Part shown: positions 52,548-62,100 of the stretch, in pieces
How positions within the stretch are numbered: position 1 is the first letter of the stretch
Layout of the letters: every line of letters begins with the position of its first letter
NCBI RefSeq assembly: GCF_039655745.1
Contig: NZ_JBBYXI010000002.1
Coordinates: 496,001-560,000 of the forward strand
Length of the DNA stretch: 64,000 bases
DNA from: Hohaiivirga grylli
Lineage (GTDB): Bacteria > Pseudomonadota > Alphaproteobacteria > Rhizobiales > Beijerinckiaceae
Direction: 5' to 3'
The notes under the pieces: model-generated
Database searches by the model: none
The model's input: only the letters and a program-made list of their open reading frames with translations
What the model was told of the DNA's origin: nothing
Translations under genes and position numbers: made by a program

Positions 52548-53840
52548 TTATCCACGCTGGGATAATGTACGGTAATCCCGCTGAGGGGAACCTGTATAAA
52601 GCTGGCGCGGACGGCCAATCTTCTGGTGTGGATCCTCAATCATTTCCATCCACTGAGCAATCCAGCCGACGGTACGGGCCAGCGCAAACAGAACAGTAAA
52701 CATGGATGTCGGAAAGCCCATGGCACGCAATGTAATACCGGAATAGAAGTCGATATTCGGATACAGCTTCTTCTCAATGAAGTATTCATCCTGAAGAGCA
52801 ATACGTTCCAGTTCCTTGGCAACTTCGAAGATCGGATCATCGGTATCACCGATTTCAGCGAGAACTTCATGAGTTGTTTTCTGCATGATGCGGGCACGTG
52901 GATCATAGTTTTTATAAACACGGTGACCAAAGCCCATCAGGCGGAACGGATCATCTTTATCTTTAGCGCGCTTGATAAACTCCGGAATACGATCTGGTGT
53001 TCCGATTTCTTCAAGCATCTTGAGAGCTGCTTCGTTTGCGCCGCCATGAGCAGGGCCCCACAGGCAGGCAATACCAGCCGCAATACATGCGAATGGATTT
53101 GCACCAGAAGAGCCGGCAAGGCGTACTGTTGAAGTCGATGCATTCTGTTCATGATCAGCGTGCAGGATGAAAATCTTGTCGAGCGCGCGGGCCAGAACCG
53201 GATTCACCTGATATTCTTCACATGGAACGGCAAAGCACATGCGCAGGAAGTTTGCTGCATAGCTGAGGCTATTCTGCGGATAAACGAATGGCTGACCGAC
53301 AGAGTACTTATATGCCATAGCCGCGATTGTTGGCAGCTTGGAGATCATACGCATCGAAGCAATCATCCGCTGCTGCGGATCAGAGATGTCAATCGAGTCG
53401 TGATAGAAGGCCGAGAGAGCACCAACGACAGCAACCATGATAGACATTGGGTGTGCGTCGCGGCGGAAGCCCTGAAAGAAGCGGTGCATCTGGTCATTGA
53501 CCATCGTGTGTTTCGTAACACGCATGTCAAAGTCAGCTTTTTCAGCGGCTGTAGGAAGCTCTCCATAAAGCAGGAGATAGCATGTTTCCAAAAAGTCACC
53601 TTGCTCTGCAAGCTGTTCAATTGGATAGCCGCGATACAACAAGATACCCTTATCGCCATCGATGTAAGTGATCTTGGATTCGCAACTTGCTGTAGATGTG
53701 AAGCCAGGGTCATACGTAAAGTGACCGGATTGACCGTACAGCTTAGAAATATCGACGACGCTTGGGCCGATGGTTCCTTCAAAAACAGGAAGCTCGAATT
53801 GCTGACCATCAATGGTGAGGGTGCTGGATTTTTTTGCCAT
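52548..53840 (-). CDS. gltA: Citrate synthase (type II)
   Basis: Condenses oxaloacetate and acetyl-CoA to citrate, the entry step of the TCA cycle. 430 residues, the size of the NADH-regulated hexameric type. Catalytic regions are present: LHADHEQNASTSTVR, MGFGHRVYKNYDPRA and the C-terminal Asp in NIDFYSGI. The start at 53840 (MAKKSSTLTIDG) follows AAAGGTGGG; the in-frame GTG at 53852 overlaps that SD and is not favoured. A separate unit on the minus strand. Confidence 0.96.
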   Translation of the reverse strand: MAKKSSTLTIDGQQFELPVFEGTIGPSVVDISKLYGQSGHFTYDPGFTSTASCESKITYIDGDKGILLYRGYPIEQLAEQGDFLETCYLLLYGELPTAAEKADFDMRVTKHTMVNDQMHRFFQGFRRDAHPMSIMVAVVGALSAFYHDSIDISDPQQRMIASMRMISKLPTIAAMAYKYSVGQPFVYPQNSLSYAANFLRMCFAVPCEEYQVNPVLARALDKIFILHADHEQNASTSTVRLAGSSGANPFACIAAGIACLWGPAHGGANEAALKMLEEIGTPDRIPEFIKRAKDKDDPFRLMGFGHRVYKNYDPRARIMQKTTHEVLAEIGDTDDPIFEVAKELERIALQDEYFIEKKLYPNIDFYSGITLRAMGFPTSMFTVLFALARTVGWIAQWMEMIEDPHQKIGRPRQLYTGSPQRDYRTLSQRG

Positions 53841-53993
53841 GAATTTACCCACCTTTCGTGATGTTTACCGGACCAAATACAACAACAATACATAGCTTAA
53901 CATGCTAATGCGCTATTCGGTCGCAGGTACGTAATATATGTCGGTACTCCATCCTCTCGGTCGTATCAAGCACGCCTAAAGAACAATGCGATA

Positions 53994-54024
53994 ATTGTGG
54001 AATATCAGTCTGATATTCCACAAT
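53994..54024 (-). terminator. 14-bp perfect hairpin overlapping the gltX stop codon
   Basis: The arm at 53994-54007 is exactly complementary to 54011-54024 with a 3-base loop (GTC on the plus strand). In the gltX direction the TGA stop is at the start of the 3' arm. The sequence after the stem is not T-rich, so it may protect the 3' end or terminate only partly. Confidence 0.6.
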
Positions 54025-55429
54025 CTGCCAAACGAGCGAGGATTTCTTTCTTTCCAAGGATTGCCATGACCTCAAACAGTCCTGGGGAGGTTGAACGCCC
54101 CGTTACTGCGGCACGAAGTGGCTGGGCAACCTGGCCTAATTTGGCTTCGATGTCGTGTGCGTGCGCACGTATGACAGCCTCTATATTTTCGGTATTCCAG
54201 TCAGAAACCGCTTCCAGCTTTGAAATGATGCCAGAAAGACGATCAGAGCCATCTTCGAGCAGCTTGGCTGCCTTTTCATCAAAATTCAATGGGCGTGAAG
54301 CATAAAGATAATAAGCATTATCAATCAGCTCAATCAGAGTTTTTGCGCGTTCTTTCAACCCTGCCATTGAGGCAAGAAACAAAGCTTTCAGCTCATTATT
54401 TAGCTGGCTTGGTGCTCCACGCTCAGAGCCAACCTCCGGAAGGATGATTTCAATAGCTTTAAGCAGCTGTGCATCATCTGTCTGGCGCATATAATGGCCA
54501 TTAAGGTTTTCAAGCTTGGCAAAGTCAAAGCGTGCAGGGGAGCGACCAATCTGCTCAAGATTGAATGCTGCAATCATTTCTTCCGTTGAGAATATCTCCT
54601 GATCACCATGGCTCCAGCCGAGGCGAACAAGATAGTTTCTCAATGCATCCGGCAGATAGCCCATGCTGCGGTAGGCATCGACACCAAGGGCACCATGGCG
54701 TTTGGAGAGTTTTGCTCCATCTGCACCGTGAATCAATGGAATATGGGCCCATTCAGGAACATCCCACCCCATTGCATTATAGATATGTGTCTGTCGAGCT
54801 GCATTGGTGAGGTGATCATCACCACGAATGACATGTGTAACATTCATATCATGATCGTCCACAACGACAGCCAGCATATATGTTGGTGTGCCGTCAGAAC
54901 GCAGCAGTACAAGGTCATCAAGATCTTTGTTCTGCCATGTAACGCGCCCTTGGACGTGATCATTTACAATGGTTTCGCCTTCAACGGGGGCTTTTAGGCG
55001 AATGACAGGCTTTACACCTTCTGGAGCTTCTGAAGGGTCTTTATCTCTCCAGCGGCCATCATAACGAAGCGGGCGGCCTTCTTTACGGGCAAGCTCACGC
55101 ATTTCCTCAAGTTCCTGAGGTGTTGCGTAACAGTAATAGGCCTTGCCATCCGCAAGAAGCTGTTCTGCCACTTCACGGTGACGGGCAGCGCGGCTGAACT
55201 GATAAACGACATCCTCATCCCAGCTGAGACCAAGCCAGCTCAAGCCATCTATAATGGCCTGAATGGCTTCATCCGTTGAGCGCTCCCTATCTGTATCTTC
55301 GATACGAAGCAGCATTTTTCCGCCAAAGCGTTTGGCAAAGAGCCAGTTGAACAATGCTGTCCGTGCTCCTCCGATGTGGAGGAAGCCTGTAGGAGACGGG
55401 GCAAAGCGCGTAACAATCGGTTTGGTCAT
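54005..55429 (-). CDS. gltX: Glutamyl-tRNA synthetase
   Basis: Class I synthetase charging tRNA-Glu and, in this group, usually also tRNA-Gln for later amidation by GatCAB. 474 residues: RFAPSPTGFLHIGGARTALF with the HIGH-type HIGG at 18-21, LRIEDTD, and the KMSKS-type KLSKRHG near residue 245, then the helical anticodon-binding domain. The final codons form a long perfect hairpin with the sequence beyond the stop. Divergent from comEC. Confidence 0.96.
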   Translation of the reverse strand: MTKPIVTRFAPSPTGFLHIGGARTALFNWLFAKRFGGKMLLRIEDTDRERSTDEAIQAIIDGLSWLGLSWDEDVVYQFSRAARHREVAEQLLADGKAYYCYATPQELEEMRELARKEGRPLRYDGRWRDKDPSEAPEGVKPVIRLKAPVEGETIVNDHVQGRVTWQNKDLDDLVLLRSDGTPTYMLAVVVDDHDMNVTHVIRGDDHLTNAARQTHIYNAMGWDVPEWAHIPLIHGADGAKLSKRHGALGVDAYRSMGYLPDALRNYLVRLGWSHGDQEIFSTEEMIAAFNLEQIGRSPARFDFAKLENLNGHYMRQTDDAQLLKAIEIILPEVGSERGAPSQLNNELKALFLASMAGLKERAKTLIELIDNAYYLYASRPLNFDEKAAKLLEDGSDRLSGIISKLEAVSDWNTENIEAVIRAHAHDIEAKLGQVAQPLRAAVTGRSTSPGLFEVMAILGKKEILARLADCGISD

Positions 55430-55543
55430 TTTGAGTAATATCTATTGCCGATAGAGGAAGGGAAACTGGGCATATAATATCTGCCTTACTGTCGTCTACC
55501 ATGAGGTGGGGACAACGTTAAGCGAAAAGCTGCATTTACACGT

Positions 55544-57661
55544 ATGAAACTATTGGATGCCCATATCCTCTTTTCAATTTCATTGAACGCAGTCCGAAAT
55601 GGATGGCGGGAATGTCTGGTGCGGGAAAATGAGGATTACAGGATTCTTTGCTGGCTGGTTATCAGCTTTGGCGGCGGTATTGTTCTGTTCTTCCAGCTAT
55701 CAGAACCGATACCCTTGAAGGTGGCCGCCTTTGTCTCGACCATTGCTTTTATTGGTGCTGGGATATTTTTTCGGAAACGCTTTTTCTTCATTTTATTAAT
55801 GCTAATGGGGTTCTTTGCAGGTGGTGTGACGAGTTCTGCCTTGCGAATGGAACGCATAAAAACTCCTGTTCTTGAAAGAATATTGATTGGACAGCTGAAA
55901 GGATTGGTTGAAAGTGTTGAGATACGTAACGAGCGGCGCCCGCAGCTAACCGTACGTGTTTTAGAGTTTTCCGGATTAAAACCTTCGGAAATACCTGTGA
56001 AGGTGCGTGTTACATTACGGCCCAGTTCTATTTTGCAGGCCGGTGATTATATTGACGCTCAGGTAAGGCTATTGCCTCTTCCTCAGCCTGTGAGGCCATC
56101 AGGATATGATTTTGCGCGCGATGCCTATTTCAAAGGTATTGGTGCTGTTGGCTCTGTTCTTGGGCAGGTTTCATTGCTTGATAACAGTGCGCAATACACT
56201 TTGGAATCGGGTTTTATGTTTTCCATTGATAGGCTGCGAAACAGGATCGCCAAACAGATTTATGAATCCGTTGGTGAGCCAGGAGGTGGTATTGCCGCGG
56301 CTTTGGTGACAGGAAAACGTGGTTACATCACTGAAGAAACCAATCAGGCCCTTAGGGCCGCCGGCATCTACCATATTGTTGCGATTTCCGGGCTTCATAT
56401 GGTGATTGCTGCAGGCTTGTTTTTCTGGTCCGTTCGTTATGCTTTATCGCTGTTTCCCGCTATTGCTTTAAGATGGCAGACCAAGAAAATTGCAGCCGTT
56501 GCGGCTATGTTTGGGGCCGTTACTTACTGTGTATTTTCCGGAGCCAGCGTTGCAACCATTCGTGCCCTTGTCATGACGATGGTGATGTTGGGAGCAATTG
56601 TTGCCGGGCGGCATGCTATCAGTCTGCGTAATCTATCACTTGCAGCATTACTGATTTTGCTTTTTTCACCTGAGGCCTTGCTTGGGCCGGGATTCCAGAT
56701 GTCATTTGCAGCCGCTGCAGCTTTGATATCTCTTGCCCCTTACGCGTCTAGGTTATCTCTCAAGATGACGAATAGTGGAAGCTTTAAAAGGGTTCTTGTA
56801 AAAACTCTGAACTGGCTCATTGCCCTTTGTTTGACAAGTCTCGCTGCCGGGCTGGCGACAGCGCCGTTTGCGGTTTATCACTTTCATACGGCAATGCCAT
56901 TTGGGCTTATCGGAAATATCCTTGCTCTGCCGCTGGTATCTCTCATTATTATGCCATTAGGTGTCATCGGGGTGCTTTGTTACCCCCTTGGGCTTGATGA
57001 GCCCGTCTGGTGGGCTGTTGGCATTGCAACAGGGCAGGTTGTGAAAGCTGCCCAATGGGTTGAGACCTTTGGCGGTTCTGTTCAGTACTTCTCGGCTTTG
57101 CAGCCGATGGTGCTGCTATTATCAGCCATTGCCCTGATTTGGCTGACGCATTTCCGGTCTCATCTGCGCTGGGGCTTTATTGCTCCGATGGGAGTTGCCA
57201 TTGTTTCTACGGTACTATTTTCAAAAGAATATGTTGCATTTGTTGACAGAGATGGGAGAGCCGTAGCTGTCAGGTCAGAAAACGGGGCATTGGTTTTCGT
57301 TGGCCGTATCAATAGTTTTCTTGCAGAGCAATGGTTGCGTGCGGATGGGGACGGGCGATCTTATGCTGAGGTGAAACCGGTTAAAAATGCTGGTTGTGAT
57401 GCGCTTGGTTGTGCGCATGAAGGTATTGTTTCGGTGGCGATTGTTCATAAATCAGCAGCTTTTGAGGAGGATTGCCGGCGGGCTGATATCATTGTTGCCA
57501 CAACCCGCGTGCCCATTACGTGTCAGGCGCCTGTTATTATTGATAAAAGAGCATTGCAGGTAAAAGGGGCAGCAGCTGTTTTACGAAATAGTCAAAACCA
57601 GCTTATTGTTGAACATGCCAGAGTCGAAAATGCCCGGTGGCCATGGCAGCGTGGTTTATGA
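55544..57661 (+). CDS. comEC: ComEC/Rec2-family membrane protein
   Basis: Integral membrane protein of 705 residues related to the channel that moves transforming DNA across the inner membrane. N-terminal DUF4131 region with an OB-like segment (about 110-220), then the competence domain with about ten helices (ALVTGKRGYITEETNQALRA, GIYHIVAISGLHMVIAAGLF). After about 570 the soluble tail lacks the HxHxDH-type metal motif of ComEC proteins with a metallo-beta-lactamase domain. Natural transformation is not proven by this gene alone. No clear SD at the ATG. Confidence 0.85.
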   Translation: MKLLDAHILFSISLNAVRNGWRECLVRENEDYRILCWLVISFGGGIVLFFQLSEPIPLKVAAFVSTIAFIGAGIFFRKRFFFILLMLMGFFAGGVTSSALRMERIKTPVLERILIGQLKGLVESVEIRNERRPQLTVRVLEFSGLKPSEIPVKVRVTLRPSSILQAGDYIDAQVRLLPLPQPVRPSGYDFARDAYFKGIGAVGSVLGQVSLLDNSAQYTLESGFMFSIDRLRNRIAKQIYESVGEPGGGIAAALVTGKRGYITEETNQALRAAGIYHIVAISGLHMVIAAGLFFWSVRYALSLFPAIALRWQTKKIAAVAAMFGAVTYCVFSGASVATIRALVMTMVMLGAIVAGRHAISLRNLSLAALLILLFSPEALLGPGFQMSFAAAAALISLAPYASRLSLKMTNSGSFKRVLVKTLNWLIALCLTSLAAGLATAPFAVYHFHTAMPFGLIGNILALPLVSLIIMPLGVIGVLCYPLGLDEPVWWAVGIATGQVVKAAQWVETFGGSVQYFSALQPMVLLLSAIALIWLTHFRSHLRWGFIAPMGVAIVSTVLFSKEYVAFVDRDGRAVAVRSENGALVFVGRINSFLAEQWLRADGDGRSYAEVKPVKNAGCDALGCAHEGIVSVAIVHKSAAFEEDCRRADIIVATTRVPITCQAPVIIDKRALQVKGAAAVLRNSQNQLIVEHARVENARWPWQRGL

Positions 57662-57663
57662 AA

Positions 57664-57686
57664 AAGGCCCGTTTTAAACGGGCCTT
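57664..57686 (-). terminator. Terminator between comEC and lexA
   Basis: AAGGCCCGTTT at 57664-57674 pairs with AAACGGGCCTT at 57676-57686. The A-run at 57661-57665 becomes a U-run on the minus strand, so it best serves lexA. On the plus strand it starts 3 bases after the comEC stop but has almost no T-run. Confidence 0.75.
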
Positions 57687-57697
57687 GGTGAGTAAAC

Positions 57698-58405
57698 TCA
57701 GTAACGACGGAGTAGGCTGACCAAACGTCCCTGTATTTTTACCCGGTCTGGGCCCAGAACACGTGTCTCATAGGCAGGATTGGCAGCCTCAAGAGCAATT
57801 GAGGAGCCCTTACGACGTAGCCTTTTAAGAGTTGCTTCCTCATCGTCAATCAGTGCAACAATAATATCACCTGTATTGGCTGTGTCCTGACGGCGAAGGA
57901 TAACGAGATCGCCATCGAAGATACCGGCCTCAATCATCGAGTCGCCGTGCACTTCCAGTGCAAAGTGTTCACCTTTTGAAGAAAGAAATTCTGGTGAAAC
58001 AGTAACAGAGTGACTGTGATCCTGAATGGCCGAAATCGGAACACCGGCTGCAATACGGCCGATAACCGGAATTGAGATGTTGTCGTTATCTGTCTGAGGC
58101 AGGGTAGGCTTGCTGATTGGCGCAGCGATACGCTCTGCTGTCAGGCCACCTTCAACAACTGTTGGTTTGAATTTTGGGCGGGAGGCCGCACCTTCAGGCA
58201 TCTTGATAACTTCAAGAGCGCGTGCCCGGTTGGGGAGACGGCGAATGAAGCCTCTTTCTTCCAGAGCGGTGATGAGTCGGTGAATACCGGACTTTGACTT
58301 GAGATCCAGCGCTTCCTTCATTTCTTCAAATGAGGGCGGAACGCCAGCTTCCATCAGTCGTTCATTGATAAAACAGAGCAGGTCGTGTTGTTTACGTGTC
58401 AGCAT
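57698..58405 (-). CDS. lexA: SOS-response repressor LexA
   Basis: Represses DNA-damage genes and is inactivated by RecA-stimulated self-cleavage. 235 residues: winged helix at about 1-65 (PPSFEEMKEALDLKSKSGIHRL), a long rhizobial-type linker (about 66-110), cleavage site Ala120-Gly121 in IAAGVPIS, and catalytic Ser156 (HGDSMIEAG) and Lys194 (EATLKRL). The start is the ATG at 58405; an in-frame TTG two codons upstream is less likely. An SOS box lies 70-84 bases upstream, so it should be autoregulated. Confidence 0.97.
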   Translation of the reverse strand: MLTRKQHDLLCFINERLMEAGVPPSFEEMKEALDLKSKSGIHRLITALEERGFIRRLPNRARALEVIKMPEGAASRPKFKPTVVEGGLTAERIAAPISKPTLPQTDNDNISIPVIGRIAAGVPISAIQDHSHSVTVSPEFLSSKGEHFALEVHGDSMIEAGIFDGDLVILRRQDTANTGDIIVALIDDEEATLKRLRRKGSSIALEAANPAYETRVLGPDRVKIQGRLVSLLRRY

Positions 58406-58474
58406 CGCCAATACCTTGGGCCAAAAGAAGTATCACATTCTGCATATCAGAAACAAATAGAGAACACAAGGAAT

Positions 58475-58489
58475 GTTCTTGCTGTGTTC
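58475..58489 (-). promoter_or_regulatory. LexA (SOS) box upstream of lexA
   Basis: GTTC at 58475-58478 and GTTC at 58486-58489 on the plus strand are separated by exactly 7 bases (GAAC-N7-GAAC on the lexA strand). This is the direct-repeat operator of alphaproteobacterial LexA. An overlapping palindrome AGAACA/TGTTCT spans 58461-58479. Confidence 0.8.
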
Positions 58490-58532
58490 TACACAGCAGA
58501 AATCTCTTCAGGCTCAGGTAAGGCGGGAATAT

Positions 58533-58563
58533 AAAAAATGGGAGCAGGTTATCCCGCTCCCAT
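58533..58563 (-). terminator. Rho-independent terminator of the OmpA-like lipoprotein gene
   Basis: On the minus strand ATGGGAGC pairs with GCTCCCAT (58556-58563 with 58538-58545), extended by GG/CC inside, and is followed by six T residues (the A-run at 58533-58538 on plus). Confidence 0.85.
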
Positions 58564-58595
58564 CAAGTTGAGGCATTTTTAAATATTGAGATGCG

Positions 58596-59090
58596 TTACT
58601 TACGGGCACCGAGGATATCAACGGTTACCCGACGATCTGGAGCCAGACACTCTTTAAGCTCAGCGGAAGGAATGTCTCCATTGCAGCTCGTTGTAATAGG
58701 CTTGGTTGCGCCAGCCGTTGCTGTCAAGATCGGGGCACGAACACCGCGCTGAATGAGATAGTGGCGCACTGTATTGGCACGGGCCTTACCAAGACGCATG
58801 TTGTAATCCCCATTGCCAAGACGATCTGTATGGCCTGTGAGATTAATGGCATCGATTGTAGCGTAGCCGGTGGTCAGCTTGTGAGCGAGCTCATCAAGGG
58901 TTCTGCGACCTTCTGGAAGCAGATCAGACATTGAAGAGCGGTCAAATGCAAACAGAGCATCAGCAGAAAGTGTGATCTGTTCAGGTTGTGCCGGGTCACA
59001 CCATTTGTTCTGAACGGTTCCAACATTGCTACAGGCAGCCAGAAATACAGGCAGAGAGAGAGCAAACGTAATTGCGATAGTTTTCTTCAT
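58596..59090 (-). CDS. OmpA-family peptidoglycan-binding lipoprotein
   Basis: Outer-membrane lipoprotein of 164 residues, predicted to tether the membrane to peptidoglycan. Signal peptide with lipobox LAAC (Cys19), short linker, then an OmpA C-terminal-like domain (about 40-160) with LTGHTDRLGNGDYNMRLGKA and RANTVRHYLIQRG, and a DRRVTVDI end. Cys117 and Cys125 (TTSCNG, LKECLAP) could form a disulfide. The ATG at 59090 gives a clean signal peptide; a GTG at 59102 would add four residues. It starts 45 bases after the second autotransporter's stop, on the same strand. Confidence 0.88.
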   Translation of the reverse strand: MKKTIAITFALSLPVFLAACSNVGTVQNKWCDPAQPEQITLSADALFAFDRSSMSDLLPEGRRTLDELAHKLTTGYATIDAINLTGHTDRLGNGDYNMRLGKARANTVRHYLIQRGVRAPILTATAGATKPITTSCNGDIPSAELKECLAPDRRVTVDILGARK

Positions 59091-59126
59091 GATTTTTCTC
59101 ACTGGATATTATGTGAAAGGGAATGA

Positions 59127-59147
59127 GAGTGGCGCTTAGCGCCACTC
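59127..59147 (-). repeat. Hairpin with the stop codon of the second autotransporter as its loop
   Basis: GAGTGGCGC at 59127-59135 and GCGCCACTC at 59139-59147 are exact inverse complements. The three loop bases (59136-59138) are the TAA stop of the autotransporter. No U-run follows, so it need not block transcription into the lipoprotein gene. Confidence 0.65.
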
Positions 59148-62100
59148 AATCTTCAATCCGAGATTGCCGCGATATTCTTCACGCTTTGCATCCGAGAACG
59201 AACGCGCATACGAAACATCCGTGAAGACATAGGCGCTGTCATTGATAGGTAGCTGGAAGCCGGCTCCCACTTCGCCCCATGTATGATTATACCGCTCGCT
59301 CACTACATCGCGTCCAAGAGCAACGTCACTTGTGCCCTGGAAGTCATGCCAGATATTTCCCTTCAGGAAGAAGGTTTTGGTGCGCTGGTATTCTGTTGGC
59401 GCACTATAGGCGAGGCGGAAGCCTACACGACCACGCCAGCCATCGGCATCCTTCTGGTTCACATTGCGATAACCATCATAGAAGTTATCAAGCGAGAGGC
59501 GCTGGTAGATAATTTGGGCCTGTGGCTCAACGTACCAGTTTTCCGTAATCTTGAATGGTGCGCCAACTTCTGCAGAGAGTGTCAGGCCATAACCATTCTG
59601 GGACTTCTTGTCGCCACCACTGCGTGGTTTGTATGTATTGTTGAAGTAGTTGAACTGCCCAACAACATCCAGATAAGCGCCCTTAGCCCCGACTTTCGTC
59701 AGATAAAAGCCAACACCACCTGCTTCAACACTACCATTGCCGGTATGCTTGTCGCCGACAACCATGCCGCTGACAGAGCGATATTTGTCATAGAACTTCA
59801 GATCATCGACACGGGCATAGGTTCCCATGACACCGAAGACAGTCTTCGCGCCCTGATTGTCTGAATCATAGTGTGTGTAAAGGTCGTGGCCTGCCTGCAG
59901 AATGAAGGTATTTCCTTCATAGCTGAGACGTTTTTCACCTTCATTTTCAGTATGTTTGGCAATTAGACGGCCCCATGCCTGAGACTTGACCATTGCTGAG
60001 CAGCTGTATCCGCATTTATCCCATGCTGTGACCAGTGGCTCGCCGGTGCGCTCATGGTAAGTACCGAGGATATCGTAGCCGAGTTCCATATTAACACGTG
60101 GCATCTGCACATAGGCAGAGGTTGCCTGCGAGTAAATTGGAATAGGCGTTGGCGTTGGGGGCGGTGTAACAGGTGGTGGGCTGCCCGGATCAACTGGAGT
60201 GACGACAGGCGGATATGGGTTGGATGCCTGAAGAACAAAGACATAGTCGTTGCCGCGCTTAACCAGTTGTGCTTCACCTGCATTGGTTGTCTGGGCACTG
60301 CCGGTAAAGACAGCCGGTGCGTTTTCATGATCTGTCAGAACCGTGATAACCGGCTTTGTCAGCTTTTCATAACTGCCCGGTGCAACAATATCTGCGACAG
60401 AGATATCGCCGATAATGTCATTTGGCAGTCGAACAATCGTCTGGCCTGTTGCAGTTCCCTGAATGAGCAGGTGATCTGTTTCAGAAAGGGACGAGACCAC
60501 ATTGCCTGTGATGACAGGATTCGGGTCATTGTTCCAATGAGTAGATACAAGCAACACAGAGTTTGCCGCACCAATGTAGTCACCGGTGATTCCCAGCTTG
60601 TTGGTTGCTGTATCCGTGAAATTCCGAAGATCAATCGTCCCTTCGTTGTTGACCAGATCAGCATTCATGATTGTCGACAGAATGTGGGTCTTAGACAGGG
60701 TTGAACCCATTCCAATGTTGACTGTTTCAATCGCAACCCCTGCGCCCTGGCTGACATCGCCAACCATGTTCATTCTGGCACCATCAGCAATATCGACAGT
60801 CTTCCAGTTCAGAAGCTGAGAGAATGTCTCACCTGCAATACCTGTTGGTGTTGCTGTGCCTTCACTGTAGGCATTCATCAGGAAGTCGCCCAGGTCAGCA
60901 CTTAAAGTCAGCTTTGTTGTGCCGCCGACACCACCGTCAATCTTCTGCATGTCAGAACCGACGCTATCGGTTTTACCGTGAAGGTACACGGTATTATCAC
61001 CTGCGCCTGTCAGCAGAATGCTTCCGACAACATGACCAGCAGAATCAATATCTACGCTTCCATTATCCTGTTTGAGGATGGCGATATTGTTGGTATTCGC
61101 CAGAACTTCAGCAATTTGCGCAATTTTCATTGTGCCTTGACCATCAAGAACAACGGCAGCAGCATTTGCTTGAAGTGTTGTTGTCGACATTGAGGTAACA
61201 CCGGATAGCGTTACGTCGAAGGTTCCGTTGGCTGAAGACACAGACAGGGCGCTGGAATTCTCGCCTGCCGCTAATGTGTAGCCTGCTCCAGAGTTTTGTA
61301 CGTAAACAACATTGCCATTATCGGCTTTGAGGGAAAATGCGGTGGCGTCGTTACCTGCTGAAGATACACCACCAGACTGGGTTGCCGTGATATTCCCTGC
61401 ACCACCTGCAATGGCATTAACACCATAAGATGAATTACCAGCAGAACGGATCTGTGCCGTACCGGCCACATACAGGTTAATATTACCGCCAGTCGTTCCG
61501 ACCTTCAGGGCATCAGAGTTTGTCCCCTGAGAACTGATAGTGCCTTCTACCCGAGTATCAGCAAGGCCTGTCGTAGTCTGAAGATTAGCTGCAATAGCAT
61601 TGCTGCCACTGGTCTGTACTGTACCGCTGGAGACCTGCTCAAAGAGGATCGAGTTTCCGTTAAGCTGCATGCCACCGGAACCTGTACCTGTTGTTGATAC
61701 CGATGCAGTCTGCCCCTGTTTGAATTCAATAGCACCACCGGTGTTCAGGATAATACCGACAGCGTTATCTCCCTTGGTGGAAACCTTTGTGTTTGTTGCC
61801 TGAGATAAGCTGATTTTACCATTGCCGGAAGAGACGGCATTGATACCGGCAGAGTCATTGCCCTCAGTGGAAATGGTGCTACCTGAAAGTCCCTGCAGCT
61901 GCATTATGGAAATTGCACCATTGGTGCTGCGTGCTTTCAAAGCATCAGAGTTTGCACCAAGTGATTTAATATCACCTTCCAGCTTGGCATCAAGTGCCCC
62001 CGTTGTTGCCTGGAAATTTGCTGCAACAGAGTTGATACCTGCCGACTGAACCAGACTACCGCCACCTTGCATAAAGGTGATAGCCGCAGCGTTGGCCTGA

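Noticed and set aside
53151..53861. 236-residue frame on the strand opposite gltA
   Set aside because: It lies wholly antisense to a clear citrate synthase; composition follows from gltA codon usage.
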